39,733 nucleotides of DNA from assembly GCF_900107815.1 (NCBI RefSeq), contig NZ_FNRK01000023.1:1-39733 (forward strand). The letters are read 5' to 3'. Source of the stretch: Eubacterium aggregans (GTDB lineage: Bacteria; Bacillota; Clostridia; Eubacteriales; Eubacteriaceae). The translations under genes and the position numbers were made by a program. Under the pieces are notes generated by a model, which saw nothing but the letters and a program-made list of their open reading frames with translations, was not told the origin of the DNA and ran no database searches. Of the stretch, positions 8,896-15,819 are shown in pieces. Every line of letters begins with the position of its first letter. Position 1 is the first letter of the stretch.

Positions 8896-8954
8896 TTTCA
8901 AACCTCCTTCTCTTATTTATATTTGACGCGGCTGCTGCCGCCATCAGTCATAAC

Positions 8955-8987
8955 AAAAGCCCCGTCGGTTTGGCCGACGGGGCTTTT
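8955..8987 (-). terminator. Strong intrinsic terminator in the leader of the 8895-2400 unit
   Basis: A perfect 14-bp stem AAAAGCCCCGTCGG/CCGACGGGGCTTTT with a 5-base loop, ending in TTTTG on the minus strand. It lies between the structured leader and the AGGAGG of the first gene, the usual place for a regulated (attenuation) terminator. It would also stop read-through from the operon ending at 9213. Confidence 0.85.
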
Positions 8988-9007
8988 AGGAAGCATGGTA
9001 TGGATTC

Positions 9008-9120
9008 ATGAACAAAAAGGACCGCCGGAGTACCGGCTGGCTATTCCCAATTCAGACTTAGCGACTGGACGCCACGTTTTTTTCGGTTCTGGAAAACCCA
9101 GATCGTCCTTTTTGGTTCAC
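9008..9120 (-). ncRNA. Unidentified structured leader RNA, candidate riboswitch
   Basis: Between a good promoter (9158-9186) and a strong terminator (8955-8987) lies a compact folded domain. A closing stem of 15 bp with one bulge pairs GTGAACCAAAAAGGAC with GTCCTTTTTGTTCAT (9105-9120 with 9008-9022). Inside are the hairpins TCTGG-GTTTT-CCAGA (9088-9102) and GCCGG-TACT-CCGGC (9024-9037), with a conserved-looking single-stranded core between. GGACG at 9104-9108 can instead pair with CGTCC at 9067-9071, which would open the closing stem, so a two-state switch is possible. I compared it by eye with the common riboswitch classes and found no match beyond a weak B12-box-like AGCCAG (9036-9042). Confidence 0.6.
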
Positions 9121-9157
9121 TTTATTTAATTTTGTTGCTGTTTACATTTATGAAGCT

Positions 9158-9186
9158 ATTATATCTTTTTTTCTTTGAGAACGCAA
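9158..9186 (-). promoter_or_regulatory. Promoter of the 8895-2400 surface-gene unit
   Basis: Minus-strand TTGCGT (9181-9186) and TATAAT (9158-9163) are 17 bases apart. The promoter begins 27 bases after the stop of the upstream operon and would start a leader of about 255 bases. Confidence 0.75.
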
Positions 9187-9212
9187 GGTTTTTTTAAGAT
9201 ACATTATTTAGC

Positions 9213-12200
9213 CTAGCTGTGCTTGCGCTTCCAGATCAAGGCTGCGCCACCCCCAAGGGCAATGACAACTAGTACGGCAGCGGCACCGAGGGCGCTGTTT
9301 TCTCTGGCAATCCCGGTGGCGGTGTTCTTGGTGGTGTTAACGCCATTGGCAGTGGTACCGGTTCCCGTGGCTCCTGGTGTGGTTATCTTGGTAGCCATGA
9401 CCACGAAGTCGGAGAAGCTGTGGGTGATAAAGCTAAGGGTCTTACCCTGAGCATCGTAGGTGGCTTTGATTTTTTCCACGCTGCCATCGTCCTTAATATG
9501 GGCGACCCAAACATCATCAGTGTTGTATCCGGTGAGGTCAACGCTTAATACTACCATGATGCCGTCCTTTTCGATGGCGGCCAGCTGTTCAGCACTCAGC
9601 TCTTCCTTATTGATGCCGATGCTCAGGGCGAGGATGGCATCTTTTCCGGTCAGGCTGTTCTTCGCCTGGGCGATGCTGTCGGCCTTGACCTCAGCATTTG
9701 CACTTAACTTTACGTTAAGGGGCAGAATATTGCCATCCTTATCCTTCAGGGCGACACCGACGGTGCTGCCTTCGGCGGTGGTTACATTACTTTGTACATG
9801 CTGTTCTGCATCTGCCTTGGCTAAGGCGTTGTCCATGGTACTTTTGGTGTCCTTTGCCTTTTCCCGAGCAGTAGCACTGATGTTGTTGTAGGCGGTGACG
9901 GCCTTGTTATAGGCATCGACGGCACTGGCTTCTTTGGCTTCAATTTGTGCAATGACGGCGTTCATCTGGACAATGATGGAATCGGCTTCGGCCTGGGCTT
10001 CCAGATCAACAATTTTGGTTTCGGCCGCCTTTAGGGTGACCAGCTTGGTAACGTAGGTCTTGGCGTTTGCATTCAGGGCGTCGTAGGCGCTGCGGGCGGC
10101 GGTGACGGCGTCTTTGTCCGCCAGGGTCAGGGTGCGTTCTGCGGGGAGGGCAGCGATTGCTGCATCCACGGCGGCAGCGGCAGCTTTATCTTCTTCCGCC
10201 TGGTACTGAGCTGCGGTTTTGATGCCGTCCATCTCGGTTTTGGCACTGGCCACAGCGGTGTTGATTTTAGCCACGGCAGCGGCTAAATCGTTGTTTTCCA
10301 CGGTAATGGCATTGACGGTTTGTGTCCATTTGGTGATGGTATCGGCCAGCTGTTTCTGTTCTGATGCCCGGTAGTCGTTTTTATTTTTATAGGTTTCGAT
10401 GACCTTAACGGCAGCTTCCTGGGCTGTCTTCAGATTTTTGGCTTCTTCGATATCCAACTCGGCATCGGTTTTGATGCCGTCGATGGCCGCTTTAGCCGCC
10501 GTTAAGGCGGTGGTCACACCGTCTGTTGTGGTTGCTGCATCAATTTTTGTCTTGCCGTCAGCAATGGCGGCAGCCAATTCTGTTTTCTGGGCATCCCGGT
10601 ACAGGTCGGCGGATTTGTAGGCTTCCAAATCCCCCTTGGCCGCAGTTTTGGCATCCAGCAGGGTGATTTGGTTTTCTGCGGCTTCCAGCTTGGTGAGGGC
10701 ATCGGGTGAAACGTAGGTCTTTTGGGTGGCGCTCAGGTCATTGTAGGCCTTGCGTGCGGCCTTAACGGCGGCTTCGCTATCCTTGTCCACGGTGGCGGGA
10801 AGGGCGTTGATTTGATCTTCTACGGCTTTAGCTGCTGTGAGGTCGTCGTATTTTGCCCGGGCATCTACCAGGGTTTGATAATTGGTCACCTGGGCTTTGT
10901 CTGAGGTGCTGAGGGCCGCATAGTCGGCTTCGGCCTGAGTAATGGCGGCTTCGCTGTTTAGGGTAACCTCTCCGATGGCGTCAATTTCCTTAATGAGGGC
11001 CTTCACCGGAGTGGTGCTTTCGATGGCGAAGATATAGCCGCTGTCGTTTTTATAGTATAGGGTTCCGTCAGCTCCGGCGATGACACTGGAGATGCAGTAT
11101 TGCTGCTTATCCGTATCCGGGGTGTATAAATCCACCTTTTCTGCGGTAGCGCCCGTATCATTGGGCTTGACCTTGATGAGGTTTAAGCCGCCGGGATTGC
11201 TGTTATAGGTGCTGTAGAAATACAGGTACCCGGTGTCCTCCAGATAGGCGGTGCTCAGGAGCACCGAGCCCTGAGGATAATCCGTCATGGGGACGGTATA
11301 AACCTTAGCCAGGCTGTTGGCGTCACAGCAGAGGAAGAATCCGCCGCCGGCGTTAATGCCGTTGCCCAGTCCAATGTAGACCCGTCCGCCGTAAACGACC
11401 GGGGTGGCAGTGGCCTGCTTCGCTACATCGGGATAGTTTTGGGATTTTAAATCCGAAAGCTGACCGCCGCTGTCCACGGTGGCCCGGCAGAGGTAGCCGT
11501 TTTTAGTGGTGAAGTAGAGCTTCCCGCCATCGTAAACGACGGTGGAGCGCTGATCCCCCAGACCCGTCAGGGTCAGATCACTCACCACGGCTCCGGTTTT
11601 ACGGTTGATGGAGAGAAGATGGCTGTCCCCGTCAAAACCACCGGTGGCATCGTCGGTCCCGACGATGATGACATCATCCACCACGACACCGCCGGCCCAA
11701 TAGAAGCCGCCGGCCTGGGTATGACGCCAGGTAGCTGTTTTTTCTTCCTTGGCATTGGCGGGGTCTTCATCGGAAACGGAAAGACAAACGTAGTTGGCAT
11801 CCCGGCTTTCGCCATTCCAGAAGCCCGTGTAAATATAACCATCAGCGTAGGCGATGGGGGCGTTGGCCTGGCCGCCTAAGACGTCTTTGTAAATCCACAG
11901 GGATTCCAGGGTGGTGGCGTTAAAGGCTTGTATTTCTCCACTGCCCATTTGGACAAAGATCATGCCGTCGGCATAAATCGGATTGGTGATGGCAAATCCC
12001 GGTGATGCATCCATGGTGCCCGTGGCTTTAACAGCCCCGGTGCTGCTGTCCAGGCGATAGATGGACGTCCCGGCACAAACGACGATGTCCCCATCCACGA
12101 TAATCTGACCCGTGGGGGATGCTGCCCAGCCGGTGCCGAGCTTGGCGGTCCAGAGGGTGCTGGCCTGGGCTGCACTGGCTGGGGTTTGGGCTGTGGTAAT

Positions 12201-13754
12201 GCCGTTGTTTTGGGCGTTTCCTCTAAAGTTAGGCCAGGTGGCATCTAGTCCTGTGGGGTCGGCTGCCGCCGCTTTTAAATCGGCGGTGATGGTGCCCCCT
12301 TCTACGGGGACACTGCCGGTCTGGGCCACATAGCCGGTCTTAGTGACGGCATAGGTGTAGCTGCCATCGGCGAACAGCCCGGAGAAGCTGCCGTCAGTGT
12401 TGGCGGTGACGCTTTTTCCTGCGCTGTCATAGACCTTTGCAATGGCATCCGCCGGGGTGGTTTTAAAGGTGACGGTGCCCACTGGCTTTTTAACCAGATT
12501 CAGGGTATAGGTATTGGTAATGGCTTTATCGCCCTGACCTGCGGTCACGGCAATATCCACTTTGTTGGTTCCACTGATATCCACGGTGCTGCTGCTGGAC
12601 CCGTTGTAGGTCACGGTATAGCCACTGTCCTTGGGGGTTGCACTCAGGGTCAGTGTCTTGGCAGTTTCCGCCACAGCGGCACTATAGGTATTGGTGGTGG
12701 ATACAAATTTAGTGTCAAAGTTCAGGCTGGTGTCTCCTGCCTTTGCGCTTAAAGCGCTCAGAGTGGGGTTGACATTGACATCCAGGGTGTAGGTTTTCGC
12801 CGTGGCCGTGGAACCTTCTGCCGGATTGACGGTGAGGGTAAGGGTGTTTTTCCCTGGGACTAAGCAGTTAGCCCAAGCCGAGCTGCCAGAGGTCCAGGTG
12901 ATATCCTTTTTCTGGTTATCGGCCTCTCCCCATTTCAGAGTGACCATGGCGCCGCTTTCCAGGGGCTTCGCACGGAAGCGCAGCTGATTTATGCTGTCGG
13001 TCTGGGCGGCCAGGGTGTAATTGAGGGTATCCGCACTGAATACTGGTGCTTCGCCGTAGCTGTCGGTGCTGTTTTGCAGCAGGACAGTGCCTCCTTCAGG
13101 GGAAGTCCCGGTGTGGACTAAGAGACTGTCCAGACCTTCCTTGGGGGGTTCAGGAATGCTGATGTCAGTAACCACATTGTTCAATATGCTTTCATCCAGT
13201 CCAATCAGCACATCTCGGTTTGCTGTAGTATTGTGCTTAGCGAATGCAAAATCGCTGGCTGATAAAGTCACATCTTTTTTTGCTTTCAGATTAACGGTGC
13301 ATAGAGTATATCCGTTTTCGCCGCTTTCCAGGTAGCGATAAGGCGGTGTGGTCGCACTGGATTTGATTTTAGCGTCACTAGCGGTTCGATCTATGTTGAA
13401 GGTATATCCAATCAGGCCATTGGCAGCATCATTCACAAAATAGGTTGAGGATTTTGTGAAGATTCCCGTCCCGTCCTCCTCATCGAAGTATTCAGTACTA
13501 ATACATTTTCCAAGAGTTGAAGCGATTGGTTCGTATTTGTCCGTATCATACTTCAATACAAATCCAGCTGTGGTGATATTTGTATTCGATACGGCGAATT
13601 TGACGGCGACGGTATCCCCCGTCTTGTATTCGTATTGCGTTCCGTCCACGATGAAGCTGGCCTTCGGTGCATTATCTTCTGCAAAGACATTCGCACCGAT
13701 GACGGCCAGAAGCACCAATAAGACGGAAATGGCAGAGATGAGTTTCTTTTTCAT
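9213..13754 (-). CDS. Surface scaffold: cohesin-like domain, PQQ-type propeller, helical repeats, membrane anchor
   Basis: A 1513-residue secreted protein: signal peptide 1-25 (LLVLLAVIGANVFA). Residues 30-200 look like a cohesin-type sandwich (TGDTVAVKFAVSNTNITTAG, then FVLKYDTDKYEPI). Residues 210-330 and 331-421 are cadherin-like sandwiches (ALSAKAGDTSLNF, TNTYSAAV). Residues 424-496 are a PEGA-like beta domain. Residues 503-915 are a PQQ-binding-like propeller with repeated blades (WPNFRGNAQNNG, ITNPIYADGMIFV, ATPVVYGGRVYIG). Residues 916-1315 are Ala-rich helical FIVAR-like repeats. Residues 1320-1456 form a beta domain ending THSFSDFVV, shared with the protein at 2400-7193. NTATG, a membrane helix and WKRKHS close the chain. 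The start ATG has AGGAGG 5 bases upstream, and the gap to the preceding dockerin gene is 12 bases. It is the last gene of the riboswitch-led operon. I infer a wall- or membrane-bound scaffold receiving the dockerin protein encoded next door; the ligand of the propeller is unknown. Confidence 0.78.
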   Translation of the reverse strand: MKKKLISAISVLLVLLAVIGANVFAEDNAPKASFIVDGTQYEYKTGDTVAVKFAVSNTNITTAGFVLKYDTDKYEPIASTLGKCISTEYFDEEDGTGIFTKSSTYFVNDAANGLIGYTFNIDRTASDAKIKSSATTPPYRYLESGENGYTLCTVNLKAKKDVTLSASDFAFAKHNTTANRDVLIGLDESILNNVVTDISIPEPPKEGLDSLLVHTGTSPEGGTVLLQNSTDSYGEAPVFSADTLNYTLAAQTDSINQLRFRAKPLESGAMVTLKWGEADNQKKDITWTSGSSAWANCLVPGKNTLTLTVNPAEGSTATAKTYTLDVNVNPTLSALSAKAGDTSLNFDTKFVSTTNTYSAAVAETAKTLTLSATPKDSGYTVTYNGSSSSTVDISGTNKVDIAVTAGQGDKAITNTYTLNLVKKPVGTVTFKTTPADAIAKVYDSAGKSVTANTDGSFSGLFADGSYTYAVTKTGYVAQTGSVPVEGGTITADLKAAAADPTGLDATWPNFRGNAQNNGITTAQTPASAAQASTLWTAKLGTGWAASPTGQIIVDGDIVVCAGTSIYRLDSSTGAVKATGTMDASPGFAITNPIYADGMIFVQMGSGEIQAFNATTLESLWIYKDVLGGQANAPIAYADGYIYTGFWNGESRDANYVCLSVSDEDPANAKEEKTATWRHTQAGGFYWAGGVVVDDVIIVGTDDATGGFDGDSHLLSINRKTGAVVSDLTLTGLGDQRSTVVYDGGKLYFTTKNGYLCRATVDSGGQLSDLKSQNYPDVAKQATATPVVYGGRVYIGLGNGINAGGGFFLCCDANSLAKVYTVPMTDYPQGSVLLSTAYLEDTGYLYFYSTYNSNPGGLNLIKVKPNDTGATAEKVDLYTPDTDKQQYCISSVIAGADGTLYYKNDSGYIFAIESTTPVKALIKEIDAIGEVTLNSEAAITQAEADYAALSTSDKAQVTNYQTLVDARAKYDDLTAAKAVEDQINALPATVDKDSEAAVKAARKAYNDLSATQKTYVSPDALTKLEAAENQITLLDAKTAAKGDLEAYKSADLYRDAQKTELAAAIADGKTKIDAATTTDGVTTALTAAKAAIDGIKTDAELDIEEAKNLKTAQEAAVKVIETYKNKNDYRASEQKQLADTITKWTQTVNAITVENNDLAAAVAKINTAVASAKTEMDGIKTAAQYQAEEDKAAAAAVDAAIAALPAERTLTLADKDAVTAARSAYDALNANAKTYVTKLVTLKAAETKIVDLEAQAEADSIIVQMNAVIAQIEAKEASAVDAYNKAVTAYNNISATAREKAKDTKSTMDNALAKADAEQHVQSNVTTAEGSTVGVALKDKDGNILPLNVKLSANAEVKADSIAQAKNSLTGKDAILALSIGINKEELSAEQLAAIEKDGIMVVLSVDLTGYNTDDVWVAHIKDDGSVEKIKATYDAQGKTLSFITHSFSDFVVMATKITTPGATGTGTTANGVNTTKNTATGIARENSALGAAAVLVVIALGGGAALIWKRKHS

Positions 13755-13766
13755 AATTACCTCCTA

Positions 13767-14741
13767 CTATTCATTCAATCCTGTCGTTCCAAAATACTTA
13801 TTCACAACTGCTAAATCATTGCCGGTGATAAAGCCATCGGCATCCACATCTCCATTCTGACCCGTTTCAACCGTTGTACCAAAATATTTATTAACAACAG
13901 CCAAGTCGTTGCCAGTGATGTAGCCATCCCCATCCGCATCCCCGGTGACGGCAGGGGCTTCATCCAGTCGGTTCAGTGCTGCCAGCGCGGTATCCACACT
14001 GTCCTGGGTGCTTTCCATATCCTTTAACACGGCTGTGGCCCCGTCGTATTTTTTCTGGTTTTCACCCTGGGCTAGTACATCAGCCTTATTGGCCATACCG
14101 TTGATTTCAGCCACCCGCCAGGTCAGGGCGTCCTTATTGGCCGCATTGATTAACGGCACACCGCCCCACTGGGTGTTGTCCGCCCCCAAATCGGCCCCCA
14201 GACCATAAAGGGTGTACTGCCAGCGTAGGACATCCCCCTGGGCCAGGGTCGTGCCCGAAGCGCCAACACCGGGAAAGCTATTGTTGATGGCGTACATCCA
14301 TCCGCTGTTGGTATAATAATCAAATTCCCCCAGCCACTGATCATCGCTACGATCCTTTGGGGAGAGGGGGCCGGTTTTATCTAGAATATACTGGGGCACT
14401 CCGCTGATATCCGTATCGCCATCTTTAATAGACGATAGATAAAAGGAATCGGCCACGGTTCCGGTGTTTTCATAATTTCCCGGTCCCAATAAATCTGTAA
14501 TCACCTGGGCTGTTTTAGTCCCTGCCGGCAGGGTCACCAGGATCGGTTCGATTTTATAGCCCTGGCCCAGGGTGAATTTTTCCATGGTTACACATACGGT
14601 AACCGTGTTATTTCCATCCGCCTCCTGGGCGAATGCCACCCGTGCGAATAAGCCCACCGTCAACGTGAGGGCCACCAGTCCACAGGCCAGCCATTTCCAT
14701 TTTTTCATGTACTGCATCATCCTTTCCACAGTAATCAACAC
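13767..14741 (-). CDS. Secreted DUF4430 (transcobalamin-like) protein with C-terminal type I dockerin
   Basis: About 324 residues with a signal peptide ending ARVAFA. The start chosen is GTG 14741, with AAGGAGG 5 bases upstream; ATGs at 14756 and 14708 are alternatives. Residues about 45-195 form a DUF4430 domain, the fold of the beta domain of intrinsic factor and transcobalamin: VTMEKFTLGQGYKIEP, SGWMYAINNSFPG, then GDVLRWQYTLYG. A helical stretch (200-265) follows. The end is a duplicated dockerin motif, DADGDGYITGNDLAVVNKYF and DVDADGFITGNDLAVVNKYF, each with the D1-D3-D5-D12 calcium-loop spacing of type I dockerins. The two repeats are nearly identical, and both have GN before the last Asp. 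A dockerin needs a cohesin partner; a cohesin-like domain begins the very next gene. I infer extracellular corrinoid binding tethered non-covalently to that scaffold. Confidence 0.85.
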   Translation of the reverse strand: MLITVERMMQYMKKWKWLACGLVALTLTVGLFARVAFAQEADGNNTVTVCVTMEKFTLGQGYKIEPILVTLPAGTKTAQVITDLLGPGNYENTGTVADSFYLSSIKDGDTDISGVPQYILDKTGPLSPKDRSDDQWLGEFDYYTNSGWMYAINNSFPGVGASGTTLAQGDVLRWQYTLYGLGADLGADNTQWGGVPLINAANKDALTWRVAEINGMANKADVLAQGENQKKYDGATAVLKDMESTQDSVDTALAALNRLDEAPAVTGDADGDGYITGNDLAVVNKYFGTTVETGQNGDVDADGFITGNDLAVVNKYFGTTGLNE

Positions 14742-14784
14742 GTATTCCTCCTTCATAACCTTTTAAACACACTTTCAAAAACCA

Positions 14785-15819
14785 TTATTCCATCAATCCG
14801 TACTTCAGCTTGATCCGCTCCAGCTTCTCGATCATGGGCTGGGAGAAGATGGACAGGAAGAAGATGGTGGCAATGGCATGGACTAAGTCAAAGGGGAATC
14901 CTGTGATCAGGTAGGACAGGATGACGGGCCAGCTCAGGGTGCTGGACCACATGAGCCCCGAGGCCACATTCATAATGGGGCCGTAGATGCACAGGGCCGT
15001 CACCCCGCCGAAGATGCACAGGGGTAGCTTGCTGGTGCCCAGCCATCCCCTCTTGAAGCAGATCCCCGCCAAAAATCCGATGATGCCGAAGGCGAACATC
15101 TGCCAGGGCGTCCAGGGCCCCTGCCCAAAGAAGAAATTAGACACGAACCCGGTGACCGCCCCCACCAGGAAGCCGGATTCCCCACCGAAGCAGACCCCGG
15201 CGATGATGACCAGGGCGAGGACGGGCTTGAACTGGGGGAGCATAAAAAATGCTGCCCGCCCGGCCACGGCGATGGCACAGAGGGTGGCGATGACCACCAG
15301 CTCCCGGGCCTGGGGCTTTCGGCCCTCAAAGGAAACCAGAAAGGGGATCATGGTTTCAAGAATAATGGCCATGCTGACGATATAATATTTCCGGTCGCCC
15401 CCAAAGCGGATCCCCGCCCAAATGGTCAGGGGAATGGCCACCAGGATCATTGCGGCGCACAGCCAGGTCCGTTTTCCGATGCGGTGGTCTTTGGGGGCGG
15501 CTACCGGCGGTCCCGCATCCACATGGGGCTTTAAATACTGGGTGCCGATGACCACGAAGATAAAGCCGATAAAGACACTGGAATAATATTTACTGCTTCC
15601 CAGGTAGGTAAAGCATAGCCAAATACCGCCGGCACAGGCCAGTAGGATGGCCGCCCAGACCAATACTATTTTCTGCTTTGTCGGGCGGTTATCCCGAAGG
15701 CGTTTACGCACCGGAGGTGCTGCCGGACCAGGATTTCCGGTGGGGGACGTCCCCACTACCTTCAGCACGGCCTGTTGTTCTGCCGTCTTTACAGCGCTAT
15801 TTTTTCTGTTCGTTGCCAC
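14785..15819 (-). CDS. ECF transporter S component, probable corrinoid-specific, with extra N-terminal membrane segments
   Basis: This is the substrate-binding membrane subunit of an energy-coupling-factor importer. GTG 15819 is preferred because AGGGGAGG lies 7 bases before it; a GTG at 15849 lacks such a site. It overlaps the ATPase gene by 31 bases, suggesting coupled translation. Residues 1-50 are a polar Pro/Ala-rich cytoplasmic tail. About ten hydrophobic segments follow. The last six match an S-component core: ELVVIATLCAIAVAGRAAFF, PVLALVIIAGVCFGGESGF, WTPWQMFAFGIIGFLAG. Most S components have six segments and about 200 residues, so the tail and first four helices (about 50-180) are additional. 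The specificity for B12 is inferred from the riboswitch-like leader and the DUF4430 genes of the operon; CbrT-type proteins are the known functional parallel. The core Ala-Arg region is typical. Confidence 0.85.
   Translation of the reverse strand: MATNRKNSAVKTAEQQAVLKVVGTSPTGNPGPAAPPVRKRLRDNRPTKQKIVLVWAAILLACAGGIWLCFTYLGSSKYYSSVFIGFIFVVIGTQYLKPHVDAGPPVAAPKDHRIGKRTWLCAAMILVAIPLTIWAGIRFGGDRKYYIVSMAIILETMIPFLVSFEGRKPQARELVVIATLCAIAVAGRAAFFMLPQFKPVLALVIIAGVCFGGESGFLVGAVTGFVSNFFFGQGPWTPWQMFAFGIIGFLAGICFKRGWLGTSKLPLCIFGGVTALCIYGPIMNVASGLMWSSTLSWPVILSYLITGFPFDLVHAIATIFFLSIFSQPMIEKLERIKLKYGLME

Noticed and set aside
2425-8944. Several open frames of 60-160 codons on the plus strand and other minus frames under the large surface genes
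   Set aside because: They lie entirely inside well-supported genes with signal peptides and recognisable domains, lack ribosome sites, and have low-complexity Ala/Val/Ser-rich translations that mirror the biased codon use of the opposite strand.
9008-9120. c-di-GMP, SAM, T-box, glycine or fluoride riboswitch in the leader
   Set aside because: None of the core sequences I remember for these classes is present in either strand; it was left unassigned.
9223-13860. Plus-strand open frames opposite the cohesin/propeller gene and the dockerin gene
   Set aside because: They are antisense shadows of repetitive coding sequence; none has a promoter or a plausible protein.
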